64,000 nt of DNA from Periplaneta americana (GCF_040183065.1 NC_091119.1:190632043-190696042), one strand, 5' to 3'. Shown: positions 43,654-56,191, counted from the first letter of the stretch. Notes: generated by a model not told the origin, from the letters alone. Numbers and translations are program-made.

Positions 43654-44330
43654 ATGTAAACGGTCTCAGGGAAACTTACTTTGTGGAAGGTCCTCGTAAT
43701 TGCGCTCGAGTGGCCAAAATTTGTATAAGCTACTTGTTTTCACATTATAAACCTAGTGCAAGAAAAATAATAACTTTTATATCTGCCCCCATGAGAATGG
43801 CTGCTTCTAAGTTGTCATCGAAAAACTTCTGTTATTTATATTTTCTCGATATGTTTTACTGTATGAATAAAATTAACATAAGTATTTTCTTCTCCCAATA
43901 CTTTCACACTGAAATGTTCTGTAATCCTCGGTGCTGAAAAGATTTTTTCGTAAAGTTTCCATGGCGACTGCGAGTGTGCACGTGAGGCATTGTTTGTTAA
44001 GACAATTGACACCCGGATCCTGGAACTACCTGTGACATATTGCATTAGTGCAGGTTGTGACGTGTCAACATGTTCATTGCATTTTCAACGCTCTGCCTGG
44101 ATTATGAAATTTAAAATAATCGCATTAACCTTTGCATCGAAGCCCCAGCGAACGCCATTCATCATCCATCGTAATAGTCGGAGCCGGATGTGTAATCCTG
44201 CATACTCATGTGTTTTTCATGTACACAGGACCTCTCCGGTGTGATCATAGTGCAATAGTGGCCCGTATAGTTTATGTGTATACCGTTAGTTCACGCTTTT
44301 CAATCTTAATACACATAGAAAAATTAACTG
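43654..44330. other. unassigned spacer
   Basis: No recognised gene; open frames at 43473-43937 and 43990-44244 show no domain that I know. Confidence 0.35.
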
Positions 44331-44550
44331 AAGTAATTATTCCTTTCGGTGGTTTTTAATCAAAACGTGTTCTATGCCCATGTATAGACCAAGAAACAAA
44401 ATTTGAGCCAACTGAAATTTCAAAGTTCCCAATTATATCGACGTTTACATTCTAAGATGGAAGAACAGTTGGAAGAAGAGCAATTTGACTTTACAAATGT
44501 ATCTATGTAACAATCAGTGTTCCAAAAATTGAAACGTAGCTACTTCCTTA
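44331..44550 (+). repeat. direct repeat left of LINE (old RT fragment)
   Basis: About 90% identical to 45289-45515. In the better-preserved right copy the sequence encodes YSKLEEQLEEEQFGFR, a motif found at the start of LINE reverse-transcriptase domains. This repeat therefore derives from an older LINE fragment. Confidence 0.8.
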
Positions 44551-45288
44551 GATAGGTTTGGAAGTAAATCCCGAAAAGACAAAGTATATGATTATGTCTC
44601 GTGACCAGAATATTGTACGAAATGGAAGTATAAGGGTTGGAAATTTATCTTTTGAAGAGGTGGAGAAGTTCAAGTATCTTGGAGCAACGGTAACAAATAT
44701 AAATTGTACTCGGGAGGAAATTAAACACAAAAAAAAATATGGGAAATGCCTGTTATTATTCGGTTGAGAAAATTTTATCATCCAGTCTGCTGTCAAAAAA
44801 TCTGAAAGTTAGAATTTCTAAAACAGTTATATTACCGGTTGTTCTTTATGGTTGTGAAACTTGGACACTCACTTTGAGAGAGGAACAGAGATTAAGGGTG
44901 TTAGAGACTAAGGATCTTAGGAAAATATTTGGGGCTAAGAGGGATGAAATTACAGGAGAATGGAGAAAGTTACACAACGCAGAGCTGCACGCATTGCATT
45001 CTTCACCTGACATAATTAGGAACTTTAAATCCAGACGTTTGAGATGGGCAGGGCATGTAGCACATATGGGCGAATCCAGAAATGCATATAGAGTGTTAGT
45101 TGGGAGGCCGGAGGGAAAAAGACCTTTAGGGAGGCTGAGACGTAGATGGAAAGATAATATTAAAATGGATTTGAGGGAGGTGGGACATGATGGTAGAGAG
45201 TGGATTAATCTTGCTCAGCATAGGGACTAATGGCGGGCTTATGTGAGGGGGGGCAATGAACCTCCGGGTTCCTTAAAAGCCAGTAAGT
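44551..45288 (+). pseudogene. LINE family A, 5'-truncated insertion
   Basis: Starts at GGTTTGGAAGTAAATCCCGAA, encoding [39 protein letters not shown] and, after a frameshift in an A-rich stretch at about 44732, [40 protein letters not shown] and [20 protein letters not shown] to NLAQHRD with TAA at about 45228. The 3' end is CCAGTAAGTAAGTAA. It sits precisely between the two direct repeats. Confidence 0.85.
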
Positions 45289-45515
45289 AAGTAATTACTC
45301 CTTTCGTTGGTTTTTAATCAAAACGTGTTCTATGCCCATGTACAGACCGAGAAACAAAATTTAAGCCAACTGAAATTATTTCAAAGTTCCCAGTTATATC
45401 GACGTTTATATTCTAAGTTGGAAGAACAGTTGGAAGAAGAGCAATTTGGCTTCAGGAATCTATCTATGTATCAATCAGTGATCCTAAGTTGAAACGTAAG
45501 AGTAGCTACTTCCTG
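45289..45515 (+). repeat. direct repeat right of LINE (old RT fragment)
   Basis: Partner of 44331-44550. The open frame at 45307-45492 carries the RT-like motif LEEQLEEEQFGFR. Confidence 0.8.
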
Positions 45516-45567
45516 ACTATTTATTTCCTGCGTTTCATAACAATTTTCACCTCCATTGCAGCATTTT

Positions 45568-45775
45568 TTTCATTTTACGACACTTTGTCAACTACCGTGG
45601 TTATCTAGCGTCTGAGTGAGATGAAGTTGATAATGTTCATCACAAAAACTTACCCAGCATTTGCTCTTAATGGGTTGAGGGAAAACCGCAGAAGAAACCT
45701 CAACCAGGTAACTTGTTCCAACAAGGATTTCAACTCAGACCCGCTCGTTTCATGGATGGGCATTCTAACAGGCAT
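45568..45775 (-). mobile_element. SINE family 2, decayed copy
   Basis: On the minus strand: GTTGAGGTTTCTTCTGCGG, TTTTCCCTCAACCCATTAAG, then TCATCTCACTCAGACGCTAG and a GTCGTAAAATG end. The B-box region is degenerate (ATCCTTGTTGG). Confidence 0.7.
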
Positions 45776-45995
45776 GCATAATAAATTGTGGTGGAGTAGC
45801 ATCATTTGCACGACTACACAGACTGGCTGTGAAAATGATTGCTATGTTTGGCTCAACATTTATATTTGTGAGCAACTGTTTTCTATAATCAACTTTAATA
45901 AAGGCAGACATCGAACATCTGTAACTGATGTTTCATTACGATCAGTAGGCTAATATTCCTTTCAGCTGCCAACAGCATGAAACCTAGTTTTGATG

Positions 45996-46985
45996 TACTT
46001 ACTTACTTACTGGCTTTTAAGGAGCCCGTAGGTTCATTGCCGCCCTCACATAAGCCCGCCATTGGTCCCTATCCTGAGCAAGATTAATCCAGTCTCTACC
46101 ATCATATCCTACCTCCCTCAAATCCTTTTTTATATTATCTTCCATCTACGTCCCGGCCTCCCCGAAGGTCTTTTTCCCTCCGGCCTCCCAACTAACACTT
46201 TATATGCATTTCTGGATTCGCCCATACGTGCTACATGTCCTGCCCATCTCAAACGTCTGGATGTTATGTTCCTAATTATGTCAGGTGAAGTATGCAATGC
46301 GTGCAGCTCTGCGTTGTGTAACTTTCTCCATTCTCCTGTAACTTTACCCCTCTTTGCCCCAAATATTTTCCTAAGAACCTTATTCTCAAACACCCTTAAT
46401 CTCTGTTCCTCTCTCAAAGTGAGAGTCCAAGTTTCACAACCATAAAGAACAACCGGTAATATAACTGTTTTATAAATTCTGACTTTCACATTTTTTGACA
46501 GCAGACTAGATGACACAAGCTTCTCAGCCGAATAATAACAGGCATTTCCCATATTTATTCAGCGTTTAATTTCCTCCCGAGTGTCATTTAGATTTTGTTA
46601 CTGTTGCTCCAAGATATTTGAATTTTTCCACCTCTTCGAAGGATAAATCTCCAATTTTTATAGTTCCATTTCGTACAATATTCTGGTCACGAGACATAAT
46701 CATATACTTAGTGTTTTCGGGATTTACTTCCAACCCTATCGCTCTACTTGCTTCAACAAGAATTTCCACGTTTTCTCTAATTGTTTGTGGATTTTCTCCT
46801 AACATATTCACGACATCCGCATAGACAAGAAGCTGATGTAACCCGTTCAATTCCAAACCCTCTGTGTTATCCTGAACTTTCCTAATGGCATATTCTAGAG
46901 CGAAGTTAAAAAGTAAAGGTGATAGTGCATCTCCCTGCTTTAGCCAGCAGTGAATTGGAAAAGTATCAGATAGAAAATGGCCTAT
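45996..46985 (-). pseudogene. LINE family A, 3' half with altered catalytic site
   Basis: The (AAGT)n tail is at 45997-46013. Minus-strand frames 46584-46856 and 46130-46552 cover the RT palm to the C terminus, with a frameshift near 46580. The palm motif reads VYADVVNML where other copies have YADDVNML, so the second catalytic Asp is lost. Further on come [59 protein letters not shown] and a C terminus truncated by a stop near 46130. The 5' end, near 46985, is in the [14 protein letters not shown] region. Confidence 0.85.
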
Positions 46986-47344
46986 ACTGATGTATACTGT
47001 TTTGATGTACTGATAAATAAAAATATAACAAAATGATATTGTATATTTAAGTAGCTATAGAATTTCTATTTTTTCTTAAAATAAATATTTCTTTATTAAT
47101 TAATAATAGTCCAAGAAAGTTCTGCAAACACTGAACGGGAATTCATTTAATAAACACTCGTAATAGTACTTCTTTTTGTGTATATTTTGTACGAGTTCAC
47201 CTCTTCTTCCAGTCCATCCTTATACAAAGCGCAGCTAATATCTGCATTCCGCTCATGAGCTGTGAGCCGGCTCGGAGAGCGCAAACCTTGTGAAGGACTA
47301 ATCTAAACACTATATGCACTTGTAAGTTCTCTATTCGCACCACA
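46986..47344. other. unassigned spacer
   Basis: No feature recognised. Confidence 0.4.
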
Positions 47345-47985
47345 CTACACACTGAGGACGGTGGCTTCTAGATCTCTCCATAGCTGTCTGTCTCTTGTAC
47401 TGCTCGTCCATTGTGGTCCTGCCTTATTCTTGAAGAAATCTGCCCATCTAGTTGTCTGGCGTCCCTCTCTTCTTCTGCCGATCCTGGGATCCCACAATAT
47501 CAGTCTGTGCGTCCATCGTCTGTGGTCCATCCTTACCACGTGCCCTCCCCATTTCCACTTCAGCCTTTCTGCGATGATTAGGACGTCTTTCATGCCGGTA
47601 CGGTTGCGTAGCTCCTCGTTCCTTACTTTGTTCCTCAGAGAAAATTGCAAGATTTTTCCTTCCATACTGCGTTGGCAGGTTTGGAGCATACGCCTCTGTT
47701 TTGATGTTAGGGACCAGGTTTGGCATCCATACAGTAGGACTGGTAATACACATTTTTCCAGGGTCTCAACCTTTAAGCTTAGCTTCTGGAATTTGTCTGT
47801 AAGTATGAACTTTAGAGACCACAACTTCTTCCATGCCATGCTGATTCATCTCTTTTTTTCTTTCTCTGAATTTCTGGAGAAGGACAGGTTTTGGCCCAGG
47901 TAGGTATAATCTTCCACATATTCTAGTGGATGGCCATTTAAGTCGATCCGGTCTTCAGACGCGTCATTAGTTTCGTCTTTTCAGC
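47345..47985 (-). pseudogene. LINE family C, post-RT region
   Basis: A 164-residue minus-strand frame (47345-47839) contains AWKKLWSLKFIL, EKCVLPVLLYGCQTWSLTSK, RKRTGMKDV-like and LKWKWGGHVVRMDHRRWTHR, then WDPRIGRRREGRQTTRWADF. This is the connection/C-terminal domain of a third LINE lineage in the window, distinct from A and B. Upstream on the minus strand LNGHPLEYVEDYTYLGQNLS continues it in another frame. 5' truncated before the catalytic motif. Confidence 0.8.
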
Positions 47986-48771
47986 TATCTTAATTGTTTC
48001 GTTTTTAAATTCTGAAGAGTATCGAGTAAAAATATGCTAGATATAACCCTAATTTTTCATCTCGCATTGCAAAAACACTTCAAAAGGTTAACTATAAATT
48101 TACAGCTTAAGATGTTTAATTTCCGCTGCGTGTAGGGGCTATATGCTCATTTTTTAAATGTACCGATTCTTAGATTCTGTATTCCAATACCACTTTCACA
48201 ACTAATATAATGCACGATGGGACTCCCCTCCCAAGGGGACGACTGCCATAATGTCCTCCAATGGGATCTGGCAATAATGAAACCATTATGCCCCGCTGAA
48301 CAGTTAAAGCTTTGTTGCCTTTCATAGTTGCGTCCAGTGGATGGAGTGCATTGCATGCATTAATTACATTATGTAAATTGTTTTTCCATGTTAGCGGTGC
48401 GTTACACATACAATATCACAAGGTACACGCACATTGTTTTTATTTCCTGGACATTAACATAATATGAATACAGAAAATTATTAATCACTTCCACTAATTT
48501 TTTTCATATTTCACACTTTTTTGTTTTGTGAATCAATGAACATGATAAATTGTTCATCATCGGCGTATTTGCATTCAAAATTTTGACTTCACAATCCATT
48601 TTGAGACTCGATCTAATCATCTCCACTGCGCTTTTTATTACTTTTTGTTCAATTACTCTTATAAGAGTACGGGTAGTTAGGTAATCTTGAATTATCAGAA
48701 CTTAATAGAGTGGCCCAAAGTAATGTACATACACTTTGTCACCATTTATTTTAATGAGCTAAATGAACAGT
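47986..48771. other. unassigned spacer
   Basis: No recognised gene. Minus-strand frames at 48147-48409 show no known domain. Confidence 0.35.
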
Positions 48772-48809
48772 GACAAAGATTACGATAATGATCACGACAA
48801 AGACAACTA

Positions 48810-49721
48810 CAGTGAAACCTGTCTAAAGCGGCCATCTGAAATTACCTTGTGAAATGGCCGTTTTTTCAGGTGGCCGCTTGATTAAGGTTGCGATTGTTTA
48901 TGAATCAGCATGAAAATACTGAATTTCATTGACTTTTTTGTACTGTGCGCGTACAACAATCTTGCATATTAATGTCAGCCTGTTCCATTCTTGCAACTAG
49001 CCTTTTCAAAACTCGCCTGCGGTACCTCAGTTTAAATGACTGGATAATACCTTGATCAAGGGGCTGGAGGTGTGATGTCGTATTTGGGGGAAGAAACATC
49101 AATTTCACGGATCATATTGCGATTTTGTCGTGTAGTCGTGAAATTGAAATCGCATAGCTAATTCTCAAATAATGATGATGTCATCCGAGCTTTAATGAAT
49201 GAAAAGAAGAAAAATTCGTACAAGCTGGTCCAAATAGAAAAAGATGGAAAGAAGAGAAAAAAAAATCGAATGGTTAACTACTGACCTAAAACATACTGTG
49301 ACATTTTCGATAGAAAACGTTCGTGTTTCAATCCTTTAAAAACGAGTAAGAATTTATAGCTGTGCAGGGTCGGAGTGGAAAGTGACAAAAGAGTAATAAA
49401 ACAGTAACCAACTAACCCCAAGATATGGAGAGTGTACTGTTGTACACTTAGCTATTGTAGTCGTAATATTGCTCTCTGTCCTCTAAACATCGAAAAAATA
49501 GGTCAGACAGTATCCGTGATAAAATTTTTTGTTGGACAGTGACCGTTATAGTCAGGTTCCAATCCAAACAGACTCCGGCCGCTGGCCGCAGCATGAGGTG
49601 GCCGCTAAATAAAAAGAGAATTTATATTGATCTTATCGCAAATCCAATTGGTTCCAGAGAAAATTGGCCTTTCGGCCAGGTGGCCGTTTAAATGAAGGGA
49701 CCGCAAAGGCAGGTTTCACTG
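48810..49721 (-). mobile_element. Tigger/pogo-like element, internally deleted
   Basis: Inverted ends CAGTGAAACCTGTCTAAAGCGG and CAGTGAAACCTGCCTTTGCGG are flanked by TA (48808-48809, 49722-49723). Both subterminal parts repeat GTGGCCGC/GCGGCCA-type words. The 912-bp element is inserted in the minisatellite, which resumes on either side. Confidence 0.9.
48926..49108 (-). pseudogene. Tigger/pogo-like DDE transposase fragment
   Basis: The 60-residue minus-strand frame contains LPPNTTSHLQPLDQGIIQSF, the hallmark around the third acidic catalytic residue of pogo/Tigger DDE transposases, followed by KLRYRRRVLKRLVARMEQA. Only this part of the DDE domain remains; the CENPB-type DNA-binding region is missing. 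Confidence 0.85.
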
Positions 49722-50203
49722 TACAAGGATTTCTATAAGGAGCTTGACATGTACTACGTTACGAATCACGATAAAGACAACAAAGACCACGATAAGGACC
49801 TCGACAAAGACAACAAAATCCATTATAAGGATCACGACAAAGACAACGACATGGATCACGATGAGGACCACGACATAAAACGCAACCATGTTGTCAACGA
49901 CTACGATAAGGATCATGACACAACAAGGACCACGATAAGAATCAGCACAAAAATAACGACCTTCGTAAGGAGCATGACAAATACAATAAATACCACGCTA
50001 AGGACCGCAACAAAGAGAACACGAACCAAGCTAAATAAGGACCACGTGAAAAATAATAATGACCGCGATAAGCGTCACGTCAAGGACAATAATAAGAATC
50101 ACGACCACGACAACCACTTTAAGGTCCATGACACCGACAATGACTACGATAAAGACCACGTCGGAGGGAACAAGGACCATAGTGAGAACCACTACAAAAG
50201 ATA

Positions 50204-50459
50204 ATATCGTCGTTGTTCCTGCAATAACTCCTATGTGATATATTTATCGATTTTCAGATTTTTGCTCTTTTAAGTAACTTAAATAGTGATACAGCAAATA
50301 ATAAAATCTCCTATATAATTATATTTATTTGTTTCAAAAATGTAATAATTCACAGTATCCTATGTACGGCTGCCATAGGATGAATAAATGTGTTTTCCCT
50401 TCCTCCTGAAAGATTTTATATTTTGCAAATAGGAGTTATTGCAGGAACAACGACGATAT
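50204..50459. mobile_element. MITE with 31-bp perfect inverted repeats
   Basis: ATATCGTCGTTGTTCCTGCA at 50204 and its complement ending at 50459 form perfect 31-bp arms. The TA within the ATAT at both outer edges can serve as target duplication, as in Tc1/mariner-type MITEs. The ~190-bp interior is A+T-rich and non-coding. Minisatellite words resume on both sides. Confidence 0.85.
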
Positions 50460-51830
50460 GGACCATAGTAAAACCACGACAAGGTCAACAGCAAGGTCTA
50501 CGACAAGAATCAGGATGAGGATTACTACAAGGACCTCAATGAGGACTACGACAAGGATCATGATGAAACCTGTGTAAGGATCATGATACAACCAGTGTAA
50601 GAATCACTATGAACACCACGATAAGGACCACGATAACAACCACGACAAGGATCGCGATAAGGACCAAGATAATGATCAGGACACGGATTAAGACAAGCAC
50701 CACTATAAGTATCACGATAAGACCACGATATGGGCCACGACAAAAATCAAGATATCACAGTCACGTCAACAACTATGGTAAGACCATGACAAAGACAAGG
50801 AACACGACGAAAATAAAGCCCACGATAAGCACCATAACAAAGATAACAAAGACTACGATAAGGATGACAGAAACAACAAGGTCCATGACAAAGACAACGA
50901 AGTCCACGATAAAGACCACGACAAAGTTTACGACAAGGACCACAACAAGTATCACGATAAAGATCATGACGTGGGCCATGGTGTTTGCCTTGAACTTTAC
51001 TGCGGCCCATGTCGTGGTGCTTGTTGTTGTCTGTCGTGATTCTTGTTGTAGTCCATGTTGTGGCCTATATCGTGATTCTTGTTATGATCCAAGTTGTGAT
51101 TCTTGATGTGTTCCAAGTTATGATTCATATTGTAGTCTATGTCGTGATTCTTGTTATGGTCCATGTCATGATTCTTGTTATAGTCCATGTCGTGATTCTT
51201 GTTATGGTCCATGTTGTGATTCTTGTTATGGTCCATGTCGTGATTCTTGTTATGGTCCATGTCGTGATTCTTGTTGTGATCCAAGTCGTGATTCTTGTTG
51301 TGATCCAAGTCGTGATTCTTGTTGTGATCCAAGTCGTTATTCTTGTTGTGATCCAAGTCGTGATTCTTGTTGTGATCCAAGTCGTGATTCTTGTTGTGAT
51401 CCAAGTCGTGATTCTTTTGTGTTCCATGTTGTGATTCTTGTTGTGATCCAAGTCGTGATTCTTGTTGTGATCCAAGTCGTGATTCTTGTTGTGATCCAAG
51501 TCGTGATTCTTGTTGTGATCCAAGTCGTGATTCTTTTGTGTTCCATGTTGTGATTCTTGTTGTGATCCAAGTCGTGATTCTTTTGTGTTCCATGTTGTGA
51601 TTCATGTTGTGGTCTATGTCGTGATTCTTGTTGTGGTCCATGTCGTGGTTATTTTTGTGATCCATGTTGTGGTTCTTATTGTGGTCTATGTTGTGATTTT
51701 ATTGTGGCCCATGTTATTGTTCTTATCGTGGTCCTTATCATAATTCTTATCACTGTCCTTGTCGTTGTCTTGATGGTGATCTTTGTTATCCTTTTCGTGG
51801 TCGTTGTAGTGCTCCTTGTTCTCTTTATCA

Positions 51831-53750
51831 TGTCTCCACATTTCTCATTTCAAAATAATATTTTCCACATTTAGCAAGCGACATTTGTGTCATACGGTAT
51901 TGAGAATACGTAATTAGAAACTATTTTTCATCTCCATCGGAGCGTTTTATATTTTATTGCAATACGAAGTTGATCCAATGCTCTGACACTCGTTCGAATA
52001 GTGAATTGATACTTTTCCAGAAAAGTTTAGAATCTTTTGGCGCGTATACAAATCGCGATTGAAAAACTGTTGCTCTTCGTCTGAATCCCTGCATCTTCTC
52101 AGAGACGCCTTGGCACTGCTAGCTCCGTCTGGATCTGCAGATTTCACGGGCCAGTGAACGTCTGGGAGCGGATTAATTCGGTTTTAAATAGGCCTCGGAT
52201 CTGTCCCAGGCGCAGTACGCAGTGATGGGGATGCGAGAGGAGGACCCATGGGATAATGATAATGCAGTTCTCTTTAATATGTTTTGTTATTATGGTCCTC
52301 ATGCATGAACAGTTTGCGGACATGGGGGGAAACTGTCGTTAAATTTGATCACCATCCATTAATAATCTTGTTTATTAGCGCAATGTGATAAAACACACCC
52401 AGTTACGTCACATACACGTCACCAGTCTGGACTATTAGCTCTTCGAAGCAGAAAACACGCGAAGGAAGTAATTTACCTGCACTAATTTGCACCCTGGTAA
52501 TGACTCGCTTCGTTTTCTAGTACGTACAAAATATATGGCGTAGTTTTTCACTTCCTTCACAGAACTCTTGACATGTTTATATTTCCTGACATGATTTATT
52601 CATATTCAAAATAATGATTGCGTAACAAAAATATTGAACAGGCGTTACATTTAAATTATTTAGGATTCAATGATTTTTCTTCTTCCTCTTAAAGGTTTGG
52701 TGCCAGTGTCATTTCTGCGACTACAAACATTGAACATTAAACACTACATCACTCCCCTTACCCGAGTTAAAGATTTATGAAAAAATAATTAGCACTTGTA
52801 CTAAAGAAAATGTGCGAGAAAAAATGTACAATAAAAAGATAAAATAATCAAAATCACGCAAAAACTTGCATAAAATAATTTGAAAGGAAATAAGCAAGCA
52901 AGAAGATCACTTTTTGAAGACACGATTGTTTCATTTTAATGATCATCCAAAAATTACTCATTTAATGTTAATTTCGTATTCATTAACTATAGGCCTAACA
53001 ATATTCACATATTCCTCGTTTACTAACGCTTAAGAAATAAAAGACGAGCTTAATGACTTCGCACAAATGAAACCAAGGCTTTACCATTTGTTACATTAGT
53101 GGCTGTTACCTATTGTAACTGAAAGCACCATTCTTTTGTTAATTCAAATTAAAGTGTCATTATCACTAACATTGTGTGTTCATTTGTTCGGAACTACGTC
53201 ATAATAACAGTAAATGCATCTACTGTAAATTACGTATCGTGTAAATAGGATAAGAAGTTAAAACTAGACCTGTGTGTACACTGACGTCCAGATATATCTG
53301 ACTTACGATTTTATGATCGTGTAAGCGAACTTTCTAACCACGTGTCACAGTCAAAGATATAAAAAATTGAACTTTAAGAGAGTTCCGCTAGTTCTCCGTA
53401 GGTGGCATCATTATTGGGGTGGTTAAAAAGTGTCGGGGAAAATGATTATGTAAATTAAGCATAAATTAATCTCATAATTTACAATATCAGCGATTTGCAG
53501 CTAAACTCAGTGTTGTTTTACAATCAACAGAGTAGGAAAAAAATAGAATTCTATAATGAGGGTATATTTATGTACGATTGGCAACAATGACTGTCATCGT
53601 CGCCATCTGTTCATAGAAGTAATAAGATACAGTTACAGCTGCAAATTATCGCGATTAGTAGGGTCAGATATCTTTGAACGTGAGTGTACAAACTGGAAAT
53701 GTACCGTACTGTAAAGAAAACTTCACCAAAAATAAAAAAGTAATTAATGA
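51831..53750. other. unassigned, partly low-repeat sequence
   Basis: 1.9 kb without recognised transposon ends, RNA or protein. The part 52040-52260 is GC-rich for this window. It could be unique host intergenic or intronic DNA. Confidence 0.4.
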
Positions 53751-54791
53751 AAATATTGTCTCAGTGAAACGTACAGCACAGTTTGTGTAGGTCAGTTTCT
53801 GTCAGATGCGTTTCCAATTCACTGTGGGCTAAAGCAAGGAGATGCACTATCACCTTTACTTTTTAACTTTGCTCTAGAGTATGCCATTAGGAAAGTTCAG
53901 AATAACAGAGAGGGTTTGGAATTGAACGGTTTACGTCAGCTGCTTGTCTATGCGGATGACGTGAATATGTTAGGAGAAAATCCACAAACGATTAGGGGAA
54001 ATACGGGAATTTTACTGGAAGCAAGTAAAGAGATAGGTTTGGAAGTAAATCCCGAAAAGACAAAGTATATGATTATGTCTCGTGACGAGAATATTGTACG
54101 AAATGGAAATATAAAAATTGGAAATTTATCTTTTGAAGAGGTGGAGACGTTCAAATATCTTGGAGCAACAGTAACAAATAAAAATGATACTCGGGAGGAA
54201 ATTAAACACAGAATAAATATGGGAAATGCCTCTTATTATTCGGATGAGAAGCTTTTATCATCCAGTCTGCTGTCAAAAAATGTGAAAGTTAGAATTTATA
54301 AAACAGTTATATTACCGGTTGTTCTTTATGCTTGTGAAATTTGGACTCACACTTTGAGAGAGGAACATAGGTTAAGAGTCTTTGAGAATAAAGTGCTTAG
54401 GAAAATATTTGGGGCTAAGAGGTATGAAGTTACAGGAGAATGGAGAAAGTTACACAACACAGAACTGCACGCATTGTATTCTTCACCTGACATAATTAGG
54501 AACATTAAATCCAGACGTTTGAGATGGGCAGGGCATGTAGCACGTATGGGCGAATCCAGAAATGCATATAGAGTGTTAGTTGGGAGGCCGGAGGGAAAAA
54601 GACCTTTAGGGAGGCCGAGACGTAGATGGGAAGATAATATAAAAATGGATTTGAGGGAGGTGGGATATGATGATAGAGAATGGATTAATCTTGCTCAGGA
54701 TAGGGACCAATTGCGGGCTTATGTGAGGGAGGCAATGAACTCCGGGTTCCTTAAAAGCCAGTAAGTAAGTAAGAAAGTAAGTAAGTAAAGA
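53751..54791 (+). pseudogene. LINE family A, best-preserved 3' half
   Basis: One uninterrupted frame from 53751 to TAA at 54762-54764 (337 codons; the first ATG is internal, at 53916). It enters in the RT domain at [20 protein letters not shown], has [20 protein letters not shown], then [17 protein letters not shown] with the catalytic [43 protein letters not shown], the connection block [20 protein letters not shown], and [21 protein letters not shown] to [11 protein letters not shown] (GTAA)n tail with one variant follows at 54761-54791. Endonuclease and N-terminal RT motifs are lost through 5' truncation, so it is not autonomous although its frame is clean. RTE-like affinity is probable from the post-RT GHVARM block. 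Confidence 0.85.
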
Positions 54792-55499
54792 AATGCGTCA
54801 GCCCTATTTGTGACTTATTATAATAAAAAAAAATATATTTAAGAAGTGGAAATAAAATAATGGTCTTCAAAAAAATTTCAGTGTGTCTGATATTATGGTT
54901 CAAATCCTTTTATTTTATGGTCAAGTTTATCCCAGTTTACGATATGAAAAATAACTAATTTTAGAGGAAATAGGGACGGAGTACGGCACGCGATAAAAAA
55001 TCTTGCCTCCGTCAAGCAAAAACAGAAATGGCGTCCCTAATTATCTATCTTCAGATCGCAATACACATCCAAGTAGTAGAGAGGCAAGAAATTGGTTGGT
55101 AACTGTTTTTTGTGGGCCCTGTAGGGAGAAACAGAACGCGCTTGCGCTGACAGGCGACATCGTGGACAAGTTTCTCCTGGTCTGCTACCTCTACAATGCT
55201 CAGAATCCCAAGAATGTGCTCAATAAAGAAGCTACAGTTTGCTATCTCCATAAGCAGTCGCCTGCATTTCGAATCACGTACGCCAGATAAACTAAGGACG
55301 TTACTGGGCCTCTCGCGTGCCCCGAGCTCCCTGTTATTGCGCTTTCTATAGCGAGTTATGCTGTACTAATTCTATTTTTTAAAGCTCGTTTGCTGAAAGG
55401 AAGCTATCAGTATCATATTCTTCAGAACCATATGATACCGCATCTCCTGGTTTTAAATAAAAATTTATTGCGGTTGCATACAAGTGTTGTCGTAATAAT
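54792..55499. other. unassigned spacer
   Basis: No recognised family. An open frame at 55003-55290 (95 residues) has no domain that I know; part of it may be an upstream section of the LINE that follows. Confidence 0.35.
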
Positions 55500-56191
55500 T
55501 CACCATTAAAATGGGACACACTCACGGACCGGAGAACGCGAATTCGATTATGCGCAATGTTCAAAACATACAGAGGTGAGCCTGTCTGGAGAGAAATAAA
55601 AAAATAGGTTGCAGCCGCCAAATTACTCTTCAAGGAACGACCACTCATATAAATTGAGGGAAAGAAGACAGAGGACGGACACTGGAAAGTTTCCTTTTCT
55701 CAATCGTACTATCAGGGACTGGAATGCTTTACCTGCAGACTTACTAAAGGCTTTACCAATAACCAAAAATATATTTAAAAATAGGCTTAAGGACTTCACT
55801 AATAGACGGTAGTATATTATACACACTACTTTAAGGGTGTAATTGATATCTTGTTATTTGAAGTGTTCTATCAGTGAGGAAGTGTGTTGTGTCAGTGAAG
55901 TGTGTAGTGTCAGTGAAGTCTATTGTGTAAGTGAAGTGTGCTGGCATCAGTGAAGTGGCTGTGCAAAGTATTTGAACAGTGAGATGTGTAGAAGTGTTAG
56001 TGAAATCAGGTAGAATCAGTGCAGTGAGTGAGTTGACAGCGAAATAAGTGTAGTGCCGAAAGGTACTTGTGCAGGTATGAACCTGTAACACTCGTGGGCC
56101 TTAGTTCGAACTTAGGATTAAGATACAAATTAGGTTTACTTTAAATGTTATTTTAAGTGACCATGCTTCATTTAATTTAGGATGCTCCTTG

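Larger units (their letters stand above)
48772..51830. repeat. inverted-orientation DHNK-type minisatellite
   Basis: From 48772 to about 50985 the plus strand is built of words like CACGATAAGGACCACGACAAAG; read in one phase nearly every codon has A at its second base (His, Asp, Lys, Asn). From about 51005 to 51830 the same kind of sequence is on the minus strand, the central part (51230-51570) as a 24-bp unit CACGACTTGGATCACAACAAGAAT. The two halves face each other around GGGCCATGG ... GCGGCCCATG at 50970-51015. A Tigger element and a MITE are inserted in the plus-oriented half. Confidence 0.85.

Noticed and set aside
43473..43937. 154-residue plus-strand open frame
   Set aside because: It crosses the right end of the probable hAT element, has no known motif and no good start; likely chance.
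48147..48409. Two overlapping minus-strand frames with mixed composition, considered as a host exon
   Set aside because: No splice signals, domain or conservation evidence visible; the two overlapping frames compete.
49692..51665. Asp/His/Asn/Lys-rich open frames up to 222 residues, resembling a histidine-rich or metal-binding protein
   Set aside because: They are the minisatellite in phase. Frames lie on both strands with no signal peptide, no stable start and insertions of transposons in the array.
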